Source: CAJWKT01 sp964465375
Lineage (GTDB): Bacteria; Pseudomonadota; Gammaproteobacteria; Steroidobacterales; Rariloculaceae
Reading direction: 5' to 3'
NCBI GenBank assembly: GCA_964465375.1
Contig: CAYXIJ010000004.1
Location: 1-64,000, forward strand
DNA: 64,000 bases
Below the pieces are notes generated by a model. The model did no database searches. It was given only the letters and a program-made list of their open reading frames with translations, and was not told where the DNA came from. Within the stretch, counting starts at the first letter, position 1, and every line of letters begins with the position of its first letter. The translations under genes and the position numbers were made by a program. This document shows, one piece after another, positions 54,426 to 63,032 of this stretch.

Positions 54426-55406
54426 CTAGTTCTCGTTGTCGCATACATTTACCTCAACAACTAAGTGCACAATTCTCTGATCAGCCGGCATGAGATCCTT
54501 GTAACTATCGGGTGACTTTGGGTAATGGGTAACTAGCGAAACAATAGCTGAATATATATTGGGCCCAACAGCCCATACGTGCAGATCAGTGACCCGATTA
54601 TCATCATGGGATTCGATGCTTTGTTTGATCATATCCCTTAGATCCTCGGGGCCTTCCCGGTCAAGTAAAATCGAGGCTGTGCTACGAAGAAGCCCAAAAG
54701 ACCAACGCGCAACCAACACTGCGCCGATAATTCCCATAGCAGGATCTGCCCATATTAGACCAAAATATTTCGCAGCAAGAAGTGCAAAAATTGCCAGAAA
54801 AGAGGTCAGAGCATCCGCCAGAACGTGCAAATAAGCAGACAGCAAATTGTGATCATGGTGAATTTGATGATTGAAAGTAGAAGCTGAGCCCTGGTCGTAA
54901 ACATTTGCCCCGCTGCCAATTTCTGGATTTCCCTCGTGATCTGCATGGCTATGGTGGCCGAGAATAAAAACTGACGCCCCATTTACAATTAATCCCAATA
55001 CAGCTACAAAAATCGCCTGATCAAAGGCTATTGCCACAGGCAAACGCAAACGGGAAAAGCTCTCCCAGACCATCACAAAGGCAAAACCAGACAACAGAAT
55101 GGCACCGACAAAACCACCCAATGTATTCACCTTGCCAGTGCCGAAAGTGAAGTGCTCATCACGCGCATGACGCCGAGCGTAAACATATGCAAACGCGTTG
55201 ATACTAAGTGCGGCAGTATGTGAGCCCATATGTAACCCGTCAGCCAGAAGTGCCATAGATCCAAAAATGACACCGGAAATAACCTCAACTATCATCATTA
55301 GCCCGGTAATGATGATCACAATAAAAGTACGGACCTCACCGGGGCGTTTTTGCTCCTGGCCAAAAGAGTGAGACTTTCTCCACTGATCAAGGTTATCTGT
55401 GTGCAT
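54426..55406 (-). CDS. dmeF: cation diffusion facilitator, DmeF-type Co/Ni exporter
   Basis: A 326-residue CDF transporter with six helices. The metal site is in LLADGLHMGSHTAAL and HVLADALTSFLAI. A His-rich loop (GHHSHADHEG.. and NHQIHHDHNLL) lies between helices 4 and 5, and the C-terminal cytosolic domain has DLHVWAVGPNIYSAIVSLV. The N-terminal His near residue 14 and the HMGSH version of helix 2 match DmeF, which exports cobalt and nickel. It is convergent with the B12 uptake operon, whose product contains cobalt. Confidence 0.88.
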   Translation of the reverse strand: MHTDNLDQWRKSHSFGQEQKRPGEVRTFIVIIITGLMMIVEVISGVIFGSMALLADGLHMGSHTAALSINAFAYVYARRHARDEHFTFGTGKVNTLGGFVGAILLSGFAFVMVWESFSRLRLPVAIAFDQAIFVAVLGLIVNGASVFILGHHSHADHEGNPEIGSGANVYDQGSASTFNHQIHHDHNLLSAYLHVLADALTSFLAIFALLAAKYFGLIWADPAMGIIGAVLVARWSFGLLRSTASILLDREGPEDLRDMIKQSIESHDDNRVTDLHVWAVGPNIYSAIVSLVTHYPKSPDSYKDLMPADQRIVHLVVEVNVCDNEN

Positions 55407-55522
55407 AAAGTTAACTAGTTTCCCTGGCCCTTTAGTTCACAAATGTACGTGTATACGGTAGCTGGGAACAGGCCGGAGTTGAATCAAAAGTTTATAATTG
55501 ACCATATCTAGCTTATCACTAG

Positions 55523-55551
55523 AGAGGGCTGCGGAAACTTTGCGGCCCTCT
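55523..55551 (+). promoter_or_regulatory. stable leader hairpin ahead of the ModF-like gene
   Basis: AGAGGGCTGC and GCGGCCCTCT pair over ten positions (one U-G) around a nine-base loop, ending 14 bases before the next ATG and followed by GAAAAATAAG. No U tract. It would sit in the 5' leader and could control translation, or be an operator; its role is unknown. Confidence 0.45.
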
Positions 55552-55565
55552 GAAAAATAAGTCTT

Positions 55566-57098
55566 ATGAAACATACCACCCCAGAACAATCCATACCGAA
55601 CCGGGATACGTCACCGGCTTTAGTCACCTTAAATAGAGTGGATGTCGCAATCGCAGGAAATACGATACTCCGAAATCTAAATTGGAATCTTCAGCGTGGC
55701 CAACACTGGGCCATTGTGGGTGCAAATGGGAGCGGAAAAACCAGCTTCTTAAAACTTATTTCGGGCACACTTTGGCCCACCCCTGAAAATGGAAAAAGGC
55801 GATACAACTTCGGCTCAGGGCTTCAAACAGATGCGATTGAGGCCCTGCATAAAATCACTCTGGTCGGCCACGAATTACAGGATCACTATATTCGATTGGA
55901 CTGGAACTTCAGTGCGGTCGAGGTGGTACTGAGCGGAATCTTTCGTACCAATATTCCCCGGCGGCGTGCAAACAAAAAGGAAGGCTCCCAAGCCAGAAAT
56001 CTCCTGAAAAAATTCCACCTGGATCATCTCGCTGACCGGCGCTTTCTCGAACTATCCCGGGGAGAGCAACGAAGAGTGCTTATTGCTCGGGCCCTGGCCT
56101 TCAAACCTCAAATACTGCTCCTAGACGAGCCTTCTGCCGGCCTAGATCATAGCGCACGAAAAACGCTAAATGACACTATTGATGACATTTCTCGACACAC
56201 TACGATCATTTTTTCGAGTCACCATTCTTATGATATGCCCTTGTGCGTCAACAAAATGTTATATATCGAAAGGGGACAAATATCCGAAAAAAAACTTGGA
56301 AAACAAACTAGGGGCGCCTCAAGCTTACCTGATCTTGATGGCACACAAGAGACCCCCGAGAAAACTCTAGTCACCGATACCCGCAATATTGCGGAACCTG
56401 AAGTTCTCATCGAGATTGATAACGCCAATATCTGGATTGAAAAAAGAAAAATTATTTCAAGCCTTAATTGGCGACTTCTGGAAGGACAGCACTGGCATAT
56501 TGCAGGCGCCAATGGCTCAGGAAAAACTACTTTTCTGCGTCTTCTGCACGGCCAGCTGCGCCCTGCCTTAACCGGTTCCATCCGCTGGGTTGGATTGGGT
56601 AATCCAAGCAATATCTGGGCATTGCGACGCCTAGTGGGTTGGGTATCACCGGAACTTCAGGCAGATTACCTATACGCCGCAACTGTTCGAGACTGTGTCG
56701 CGTCAGGAATCGACTCGAGTCTTGGGCTGGTAAGACCCATTAAACAAGAAGAGCAAGTACTGGTTACCAGTGTAGTGGAGGATCTGGAACTCCAGCAACT
56801 AGCCGAGCGCTCCATAAGAACGCTGTCTTACGGGCAGTTTAGACGCACATTGATCGCCAGAGCCTTGGTCAACCGACCTAAAATCCTTTTGCTAGACGAG
56901 CCCTGGGAGGGGCTCGACCCAGATGCTATAGAGTTACTGGGGGGGAAACTTCAGGACATCGCAGAACACGGCACACAGCTGATCTGCGCCTCACACCTAG
57001 ACATTGCGCAAGGCTGGTTCACTCATCGACTCACACTCGAGAACGGACGTGCGCTTTTAGTGACTCCCCTGCAAGAGGGCGGGCAGTCCGAACAATAA
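55566..57098 (+). CDS. modF: tandem ATP-binding cassette protein (ModF-like)
   Basis: 510 residues with two ATP-binding domains and no membrane part. First: GANGSGKTSFLK, LSRGEQRRVLIAR, ILLLDEPSAGLD. Second: GANGSGKTTFLR, LSYGQFRRTLIAR, ILLLDEPWEGLD. The arrangement and opening match ModF (formerly PhrA), linked to molybdate metabolism but of unclear molecular role. The organism has a molybdenum formate dehydrogenase in this window, but no modABC here. Confidence 0.83.
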   Translation: MKHTTPEQSIPNRDTSPALVTLNRVDVAIAGNTILRNLNWNLQRGQHWAIVGANGSGKTSFLKLISGTLWPTPENGKRRYNFGSGLQTDAIEALHKITLVGHELQDHYIRLDWNFSAVEVVLSGIFRTNIPRRRANKKEGSQARNLLKKFHLDHLADRRFLELSRGEQRRVLIARALAFKPQILLLDEPSAGLDHSARKTLNDTIDDISRHTTIIFSSHHSYDMPLCVNKMLYIERGQISEKKLGKQTRGASSLPDLDGTQETPEKTLVTDTRNIAEPEVLIEIDNANIWIEKRKIISSLNWRLLEGQHWHIAGANGSGKTTFLRLLHGQLRPALTGSIRWVGLGNPSNIWALRRLVGWVSPELQADYLYAATVRDCVASGIDSSLGLVRPIKQEEQVLVTSVVEDLELQQLAERSIRTLSYGQFRRTLIARALVNRPKILLLDEPWEGLDPDAIELLGGKLQDIAEHGTQLICASHLDIAQGWFTHRLTLENGRALLVTPLQEGGQSEQ

Positions 57099-57112
57099 TC
57101 ATGAACTACTAC

Positions 57113-57514
57113 TCAGAAACTATTTCGCTGGTGAGAATGGATTCTACGAACACCCCGAAGATTCATCCAATGCGCTACTGCTAAAAGCAGCCCCCCCAAA
57201 ACGCTAACAAAAATTTCAATCTCCTCGGCCCAATGGCCATGACCCACAAACGCAACTACTAAAACCACAATCCCGCCCAGACCAAGGCTAACGAGATTAC
57301 CCTTACGATGAATGCGATACCCAAAATAGAACCCGGCCAAACTGGTAGGTACTGCCAGACCCAACATCCAACCGTGAAAATGGGCATCGTCACCCAGGCT
57401 TAGGGCAGCGACCGGCAGTACTGCTACAAGCAACGGAATTGCCAGACAGTGGACGATACATATACCAGACAACGTAATAGCTATCCGGTCAAAATAGTGG
57501 GAAATGCTCATCAT
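57113..57514 (-). CDS. MerC-domain membrane protein
   Basis: 133 residues, four predicted helices. The MerC pattern is visible: CIVHCLAIPLLVAVLP near residue 18 with the Cys-x3-Cys pair and later GHGHW. MerC proteins move mercuric ion in mer operons, but stand-alone chromosomal members are common and their role is unknown; there is no merA, merT or merR here. It is convergent with the ModF-like gene, 14 bases apart. Confidence 0.85.
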   Translation of the reverse strand: MMSISHYFDRIAITLSGICIVHCLAIPLLVAVLPVAALSLGDDAHFHGWMLGLAVPTSLAGFYFGYRIHRKGNLVSLGLGGIVVLVVAFVGHGHWAEEIEIFVSVLGGLLLAVAHWMNLRGVRRIHSHQRNSF

Positions 57515-57566
57515 TCAAAGGGGATGTTAACATTGATCTGCTGCCTACAACCTAAGTTTGAATGCC

Positions 57567-58328
57567 ATGGATTTACTAGACAAAGTAATTGTAATCACTG
57601 GTGCTGCCCGAGGACTAGGTGCTGCTATTGCTCAACAAATCGCAGCCAAGGGCGGAAAACTGGCGCTCGTGGACCTTGATGAGAAAGACCTCAAGGCCAC
57701 TCAGTCCAAATGTGAAAAACTGGGCGTGACCGCCCGCACCTATAAGGCTGATGTAACAGACGAGCATCAAGTAACTACGCTCTATGAGAGCGTTGCAAAT
57801 GAGTTCGGGCGATTGGATGCGAGTATCAATAATGCAGGCATACTTCGTGACGGCCTGCTCGTCAAAACAAAAGAATCTGAAATCACTGATAAACTTAGCC
57901 TTGAACACTGGCAAGCAGTTATTGATGTCAACCTCACTGGTGTTTTTCTCTGCGGGCGAGAAGCAGCAACTCAAATGATTCTCGGTGGTCGGGGCGGTTG
58001 CATTATCAACATGGCCAGCATATCCCGAGCAGGCAATTTTGGGCAAAGCAACTACGCGGCCACCAAGGCTGGGGTTTGTGCGCTCACGGTGGTTTGGGCT
58101 AAGGAGCTGGCCCGTCACGACATTCGCGTAAATGCCATTGCACCGGGCACTATCAAGACTGAGATGACGGCTAGCATGCGTCCAGAAATGCTGGAAAAAA
58201 TGGTGGCGGGGGTGCCGCTTCGGCGCTTAGGTAGGCCAGACGAGATTGCCCACACCGCAATCTACATTCTTGAAAACAATTATGTAGACGGACGAGTCAT
58301 TGAAATTGACGGGGGACTGCGCCTTTAG
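57567..58328 (+). CDS. short-chain dehydrogenase/reductase (SDR)
   Basis: 253 residues of the classical SDR family, NAD(P)-dependent. Cofactor loop TGAARGLGAAIAQQ, NNAG at about residue 87, catalytic Ser in MASISRAG and YAATKAG with Tyr and Lys. It is nearest to 3-oxoacyl-ACP reductase-like members. Substrate unknown. ATG 57567 is used; a TTG three codons upstream is possible. It is divergent from the MerC-domain gene. Confidence 0.9.
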   Translation: MDLLDKVIVITGAARGLGAAIAQQIAAKGGKLALVDLDEKDLKATQSKCEKLGVTARTYKADVTDEHQVTTLYESVANEFGRLDASINNAGILRDGLLVKTKESEITDKLSLEHWQAVIDVNLTGVFLCGREAATQMILGGRGGCIINMASISRAGNFGQSNYAATKAGVCALTVVWAKELARHDIRVNAIAPGTIKTEMTASMRPEMLEKMVAGVPLRRLGRPDEIAHTAIYILENNYVDGRVIEIDGGLRL

Positions 58329-58344
58329 CTGAGATGCGTGGTCC

Positions 58345-58378
58345 GCGCCGCCCCTGCTGAAATCAGCAAAAGCGGCGC
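58345..58378. terminator. nested double hairpin between convergent genes
   Basis: GCGCCGC (58345-58351) and GCGGCGC (58372-58378) pair perfectly. Inside them TGCTGA-AA-TCAGCA forms a second hairpin. The element sits 17 bases after the SDR stop and 37 bases from the amtB stop, reading as a shared transcript end. No U tract follows on either strand. Confidence 0.5.
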
Positions 58379-58415
58379 TAGATCACGAGTGCCTGTAGCC
58401 CTTAGCCACGGCTAC

Positions 58416-59714
58416 CTATAGGTTATAGCCCTGCTCGTCATGGAGTACGAGATCAAGCCCTTCCTGCTCTTCCTGCTCGCCTACACGAAGGCCAATCACT
58501 GAATCAAGCACCTTGAGAATGATGAAACTAACCACACCACAGTAGACAACTGTCGCTACAACACCAACGACTTGCTTGCCAACCTGGGAGGCAATGGTTA
58601 GGCCCTCACCAAGACCCGCACCTCCGAGCCCAGCATCTACGAATACGCCCGTTAAGAGTGCGCCAATCACCCCGCCAACACCATGCACACCAAAGGCATC
58701 CAGAGAGTCATCATAGCCAAAGGCGCGCTTCGCCTTAACCACAGCAAGATAGCACCCTAGGCCAGATGCGACGCCAATTGCGAGAGCGCCCATGGGTCCA
58801 ACAAAACCCGACGCTGGAGTGATTGCGACCAACCCTGCCACTGCACCAGAAACCAAACCCAGTGCACTTGGCTTGCCATGGCTCTTCCATTCAAGAAACA
58901 TCCAGGTCAAAGCCGCAGCCGCTGTCGCAACCTGTGTAACGACCATGGCCATTCCGGCCACCCCATCCGCAGCCAGTTCACTGCCTGCATTGAAACCAAA
59001 CCAGCCTACCCACAACATGGCAGCCCCGACCATGGTCAATACCAAGTTGCTCGGCTTCATGGGTGACTGTGGATAACCAGCCCTCTTTCCTAGCACGATA
59101 GCTGCTACCAAGCCTGCTATGCCTGCGTTGATGTGGACCACAGTTCCTCCGGCGAAATCGAGTACGCCCATTTCACCTAGCCATCCACCGCCCCAGACCC
59201 AGTGGCACACTGGCCCATATACCAGCGTCACCCACAGCCCCATAAACCACAACATGGCTGAGAATTTCATGCGCTCTGCGAATGCACCAACGATGAGGGC
59301 CGGCGTAATCACGGCAAACGTTAATTGAAACATGGAAAATACGGATTCTGGGATGGTGCCACTCAACGTGTCGACACCTACGCCAGCCATAAAAGCCTTC
59401 CCGAGACCACCTACATAGGCCGAGCCATCTCCGAAAGCCAGGCTATAGACATATAGCACCCAAAGTACGGTCATGAGACAACAGATCGTGAAACACTGCA
59501 TCATGACCGAAAGCGCATTCTTGGCTCTCACCATGCCCGCATAAAAAAGCGATAGCCCGGGTATAGTCATAAATAACACCAGGGCTGTCGATGTGAGCAT
59601 CCATGCAGTGTCCCCCGAGTCCAGTGCATCCTGAGCAACGGCAAGACCAGGTGTAACCAAAGCCACGACCGCATACATACCGGCCAGAACGTGTTTCGAA
59701 ATTTTGTTCTGCAT
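58416..59714 (-). CDS. amtB: ammonium transporter AmtB
   Basis: 432 residues: a signal peptide (about 1-28, ending GLAVAQ) and about eleven helices. Hallmarks: GLSLFYAGMVRAKNALSVMMQ, FAERMKFSAMLWF, DFAGGTVVHINAGIAGL and DSLDAFGVHGVGGVIGALL with the pore His pair. AGAGGAGA precedes the ATG at 59714; frame upstream of it overlaps glnK and is not coding. It is the last gene of the torF-glnK-amtB unit and is regulated by GlnK binding. Confidence 0.96.
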   Translation of the reverse strand: MQNKISKHVLAGMYAVVALVTPGLAVAQDALDSGDTAWMLTSTALVLFMTIPGLSLFYAGMVRAKNALSVMMQCFTICCLMTVLWVLYVYSLAFGDGSAYVGGLGKAFMAGVGVDTLSGTIPESVFSMFQLTFAVITPALIVGAFAERMKFSAMLWFMGLWVTLVYGPVCHWVWGGGWLGEMGVLDFAGGTVVHINAGIAGLVAAIVLGKRAGYPQSPMKPSNLVLTMVGAAMLWVGWFGFNAGSELAADGVAGMAMVVTQVATAAAALTWMFLEWKSHGKPSALGLVSGAVAGLVAITPASGFVGPMGALAIGVASGLGCYLAVVKAKRAFGYDDSLDAFGVHGVGGVIGALLTGVFVDAGLGGAGLGEGLTIASQVGKQVVGVVATVVYCGVVSFIILKVLDSVIGLRVGEQEEQEGLDLVLHDEQGYNL

Positions 59715-59736
59715 CTTTTTTCTCCTCTTCATTGAT

Positions 59737-60075
59737 CTATAGTGCCTGATCACCGGTCTCGCTCGTCCGGATCCGGACTGCTTGACCCAAGTCAGAAACA
59801 AATACCTTCCCGTCACCGATAGAACCGGTTCCGGCGGCCCCCACAATAGCTTCTACGGCCTGCTCCACGAGCTCATCCGATACGGCCGCTTCAATTTTCG
59901 TCTTGGGCACAAAATCTACAGAGTACTCTGCACCGCGGTAGAGCTCTGTGTGACCCTTCTGACGCCCGAATCCTTTTACCTCTGTCACCGTCATGCCCTG
60001 AACGCCGGCCTCTCCGAGAGCCTGACGAACATCCTCGAGCTTAAACGGCTTGATCACTGCTGTAATAAGTTTCAT
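59737..60075 (-). CDS. glnK: nitrogen regulatory protein P-II (GlnK)
   Basis: A 112-residue P-II trimer protein sensing 2-oxoglutarate and ATP/ADP. The T-loop with the uridylylated Tyr is TELYRGAEYSVDFVPK; the B-loop VGAAGTGSIGDGKVFV is intact; the end reads VRIRTSETGDQAL. It lies 22 bases before amtB and would block the transporter when nitrogen is plentiful. Confidence 0.97.
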   Translation of the reverse strand: MKLITAVIKPFKLEDVRQALGEAGVQGMTVTEVKGFGRQKGHTELYRGAEYSVDFVPKTKIEAAVSDELVEQAVEAIVGAAGTGSIGDGKVFVSDLGQAVRIRTSETGDQAL

Positions 60076-60101
60076 TTTATTTTCCTCCTCATGTTCTTGC
60101 G

Positions 60102-60740
60102 TTACTGTCCCCCGATGTCAATGCCCTTGCCGATGCTAAAAAACATATTTTTGTCCGCTTTCGAGTTATCTTGACTAACCGTTAACCCATCAGCAGAAAT
60201 CAGCCCGATTGCCAGCTCCAGGCCCTGCCACTCAAAACCGTAACCAATTTCTACATAGCTTCCTGAGAAATCATCGCCGTGGCTTCCATAAGTGAAGTAG
60301 GCACCGTTCGGGGCATTTAAAGTCAAGGAAGTAAACGTGTAATCTTCAGGCGCTCCGTTGCCACCCCATTCACCCACGTTGAATCCCAATTCGGCGAATC
60401 CATAAGCGAGGCTGAGATTGAACTCTTCATAGGTATCATCAAAATCATCACTATAGTAATAACCGGTCCAGCCGACACTATAGCTAAAATCGCCGCTCCC
60501 TCCGCCGTAACCGAAATACAGGTCAGTCTCGATCCCGTCTCCCACATCAGCCCCCCAAGTACCAGCATAGAAGCCATTTTCATTTTCATAGTCGATCCCG
60601 GCCGATGCAGAGCTGTCTTCTTGATAGATGCCCCGATAGATATAGTCGCTAACGTAACCTACGTTTGCACTCCATTGAGCCATAGAAACAGCCGGTAGCA
60701 GGACCAGAGCCGGAAGTATTATTAAACCTTTCAAGTTCAT
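60102..60740 (-). CDS. TorF family putative porin
   Basis: A 212-residue outer-membrane beta-barrel with a signal peptide (about 1-21, ending SMAQWS). The mature start SANVGYVSDYIYRGIYQEDSSASAGIDYENENGFYAGTWGADV is diagnostic of the TorF (Gcw_chp) family. It is the promoter-proximal gene ahead of glnK-amtB, 26 bases from glnK, so it is probably induced in nitrogen limitation. The solute is unknown. Confidence 0.87.
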   Translation of the reverse strand: MNLKGLIILPALVLLPAVSMAQWSANVGYVSDYIYRGIYQEDSSASAGIDYENENGFYAGTWGADVGDGIETDLYFGYGGGSGDFSYSVGWTGYYYSDDFDDTYEEFNLSLAYGFAELGFNVGEWGGNGAPEDYTFTSLTLNAPNGAYFTYGSHGDDFSGSYVEIGYGFEWQGLELAIGLISADGLTVSQDNSKADKNMFFSIGKGIDIGGQ

Positions 60741-60794
60741 CGCTAAAATCTCCTCATGCCAGTTCTTGTGATTGAGTAGTACACAACTTCTACA

Positions 60795-60811
60795 TGCAGA
60801 ATTCGTGCCAA
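60795..60811 (-). promoter_or_regulatory. sigma-54 promoter of torF-glnK-amtB
   Basis: On the minus strand: TTGGCACGAATTCTGCA, with GG and GC separated by ten bases as required for RpoN (-24/-12; the consensus -12 is TTGC, here CTGC). It is about 55 bases upstream of the torF start codon. Confidence 0.75.
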
Positions 60812-60881
60812 CTATTTTTGGCTTAATTTCAGGCCTGAAAAAATATTATTTGGTAAAAAACGCACCGTTAGCAAGCACCCC

Positions 60882-60898
60882 TGCACTGATATGGAGCA
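60882..60898. promoter_or_regulatory. NtrC-like enhancer site
   Basis: TGCACTGATATGGAGCA matches TGCACY-N5-RGTGCA with one mismatch. Its centre lies about 105 bases upstream of the predicted sigma-54 start, the position of an NtrC site at E. coli glnAp2. A GCACC half site at 60862-60866 is further support. Confidence 0.55.
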
Positions 60899-61066
60899 AC
60901 CCGCTGATGGCACCTCAGGAAACATAAATGAACAGCTAATGAGGCAACTACCAAAAGCAAGTGTTGGCAAAAATGTCTCTTTAATAGTTCAAAATCAGCA
61001 GTTTTTGAGCTCTTTTCTTAATTTTGAAATCGGCCCCTGACCGCCTTTGGGACGCTTTGGAGGTTG

Positions 61067-61384
61067 TTATTCTTCGGGTCCGATCGTAAGAGCCATTCCA
61101 TCAAGTTCAGCACTCACTTCTACCTGACAACTCAGGCGAGACCGGGCCTCATTGAAGCCGGTTAGACTCTGCAGTAAGTCCCGCTCTTCTCCTGCAGGAG
61201 GCTGGAGACGGGAGAACCAATCTGGGTCTATATAAACATGACATGTGGCGCAAGCACAAAGCCCTCCGCATATAGCCTCAACACTGTTGTCTAGCTCACG
61301 AATGTTTTCCATCACAGAGATCCCGGCATGGGCGTCCACCGATAAAATCTGCCCTTCCCGATTTGTGACAACGAGTTTAATCAT
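61067..61384 (-). CDS. 2Fe-2S ferredoxin, adrenodoxin/putidaredoxin type
   Basis: 105 residues. Cluster ligands C-x5-C-x2-C in CGGLCACATCHVYID and the fourth Cys in RLSCQVEV. It is of the putidaredoxin type, used with P450s, hydroxylases or Fe-S assembly, with no obvious partner here. ATG 61384 is chosen; the upstream extension is not conserved-looking. Confidence 0.92.
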   Translation of the reverse strand: MIKLVVTNREGQILSVDAHAGISVMENIRELDNSVEAICGGLCACATCHVYIDPDWFSRLQPPAGEERDLLQSLTGFNEARSRLSCQVEVSAELDGMALTIGPEE

Positions 61385-61481
61385 GCGAGTGTGTTTGGAT
61401 TTGAGCAATAGACCTGAGGCGCGCACTATAGCAGAAACATATCAATATCCCGCATTGTGTGGGCAAATTAAAATTGCAACC

Positions 61482-62213
61482 ATGAGTCGATACCGAAATC
61501 CATTGTTCCTGGCAACTTTTATCCTCGGGCTAATACTCGTCAGTGTATTTTTACCGGTGCGAGACTGGCTCACCACAGGGATTATCTGGATTAACGCCAA
61601 CCACTCGGCGGCGTGGGTAATTTTTATCCTAACCTATGCCCTTGCCCCCATTTTCCTGATTCCAGGAACCATCCTGACCCTTGCGGCCGGATTCGCATTC
61701 GGTCTCCCCATGGGTGTGCTCCTTGTTTCTATTGGCAGCTTGCTCGGTGCTGTAAATGCTTTTTTAATCGGGCGGTTTTTTGCTCGGGATTGGGTGTCCC
61801 GGTATTTAGCAAGAACCCCTACGTTTAACGCATTGGATAATGCAACACATGACCGCGGGTTCTTGATTGTTCTACTGACAAGGCTCTCTCCGTTGATTCC
61901 TTTTAATGTGCTGAACTATATCCTTGGCCTGACAAAAGTAGGCCTCAAGGATTACTGTCTAGCAACATGGATTGGAATGTTGCCTGCCACCCTTTCATAT
62001 ACATATGCCGGGTCAGTAACCAAAGACATTTTTGCAATTACGGCTGATGCACCTCAGAAAAGTACGGCTGACTATGCTTTACTCTTAATGGGGCTTGTTT
62101 CCACCATTGCATTAGTAATTTTCCTCGCTCAAAAATCAAAAAGAATTTTGAATGAGCACTTGCAACACCACACACAAAATCGGGAACGTTTTGAACGGAA
62201 AAACTCTTACTAA
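61482..62213 (+). CDS. TVP38/TMEM64 family membrane protein
   Basis: 243 residues with about six helices. SNARE-associated (VTT) domain blocks: IFLIPGTILTLAAGFAFGLPMGVLLVSIGSLLGAVNAFLIGRFFARDW and RLSPLIPFNVLNYILGLTKVGLKDY with the conserved Arg and Pro. Family members are likely lipid scramblases or transporters; bacterial function is unsettled. ATG 61482 is used; the frame upstream lies over the ferredoxin gene in antisense. Confidence 0.88.
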   Translation: MSRYRNPLFLATFILGLILVSVFLPVRDWLTTGIIWINANHSAAWVIFILTYALAPIFLIPGTILTLAAGFAFGLPMGVLLVSIGSLLGAVNAFLIGRFFARDWVSRYLARTPTFNALDNATHDRGFLIVLLTRLSPLIPFNVLNYILGLTKVGLKDYCLATWIGMLPATLSYTYAGSVTKDIFAITADAPQKSTADYALLLMGLVSTIALVIFLAQKSKRILNEHLQHHTQNRERFERKNSY

Positions 62214-62292
62214 GCTACCCTAAAAGAAGTCGAAAGAGCCTTGTCTTTTGAACAATCCAGAGGCTCAAGTAGGAAAAATTCCTGTCACCAAA

Positions 62293-62328
62293 ACCCAAGC
62301 TAGTTCATAATGACAGATAAGCTTGGGT
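62293..62328. repeat. perfect 9-base inverted repeat
   Basis: ACCCAAGCT and AGCTTGGGT separated by 18 bases, about 100 bases ahead of the YceI gene. Could be a transcript hairpin after the TVP38 gene or an operator; no T tract follows. Confidence 0.45.
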
Positions 62329-62426
62329 ACCATGCGACGGCACTTGCAATGCAATGCGGGTAGTTGGGGGGTACCGGATGCCTCCGTTACAATATGATTC
62401 AATGGCCGAATGTCAAGGAGGAGTTC

Positions 62427-63002
62427 ATGGCTTTTCGTTTTAAGCTTGTGATTTTTATAACGATAGGGGCACTAGGTGTCAGCTACATCGCCCAAGCCGC
62501 CGAGTGGAGTACTATCAGAAGCTCCAGTTCCGTGACCTTTGTTGCAACCCAGGAAGGATCCCAATTTCAAGGTTTGTTTGAAACATTTTCTGCAGAGGTT
62601 GATTTCGATACCGCTGACCCGAACAGTGGTCAAATCATTGGTGTTGTAGAGCCTGCGTCCGTGAATACAGGGGATGCTGAGCGAGACGCAACACTCTTAG
62701 ATCGGGATTGGTTCGATCCAAGTAACTACCCAGAATCCAAGTTTGAATCTGAACGAATTGAAGTAATGAAGGACGGAAGCTACCGTGCTCATGCTCAGCT
62801 GACACTCCGTGGCGTTACTAACCCTGTAGTCATGGACTTCACCTTTGACAGCTCTGAGGTCAGCGGTATCAATCAGGGAAACCTGTCTGGAACGGTAAAA
62901 ATAAATCGTCTAGATTTTGGTGTAGGTCAGGGTTTCTGGGCAGACACATCATGGGTTGCTAATGAAGTCAACGTAAGGGTAAATCTAAGTTTAGAGCAAT
63001 AA
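62427..63002 (+). CDS. YceI family periplasmic lipid-binding protein
   Basis: 191 residues: a signal peptide (about 1-22, ending AQAAEW) and a lipocalin-like YceI domain, with SSSSVTFVATQEGSQFQGLFETFSAEVDFD, LLDRDWFDPSNYPESKFES and RGVTNPVVMDFTF. Related proteins bind long polyisoprenoids such as polyprenyl pyrophosphates; ligand unknown here. An AAGGAGGAG precedes the ATG. The frame upstream of it is not used. Confidence 0.9.
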   Translation: MAFRFKLVIFITIGALGVSYIAQAAEWSTIRSSSSVTFVATQEGSQFQGLFETFSAEVDFDTADPNSGQIIGVVEPASVNTGDAERDATLLDRDWFDPSNYPESKFESERIEVMKDGSYRAHAQLTLRGVTNPVVMDFTFDSSEVSGINQGNLSGTVKINRLDFGVGQGFWADTSWVANEVNVRVNLSLEQ

Positions 63003-63032
63003 CACCACCTCTAGACCAAACAGGAAGTATTC

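Larger units (their letters stand above)
60741..61066. other. regulatory region upstream of the nitrogen operon
   Basis: A 326-base non-coding stretch between the torF start and the ferredoxin stop. It contains a sigma-54 promoter and an upstream NtrC-like site, described separately, and a GTTCAAAA/TTTTGAGC stem near 60987-61010. No coding frame seen. Confidence 0.6.

Noticed and set aside
57615..58118. Minus-strand open frame of 167 codons
   Set aside because: Antisense to the SDR gene, which has intact cofactor and catalytic motifs.
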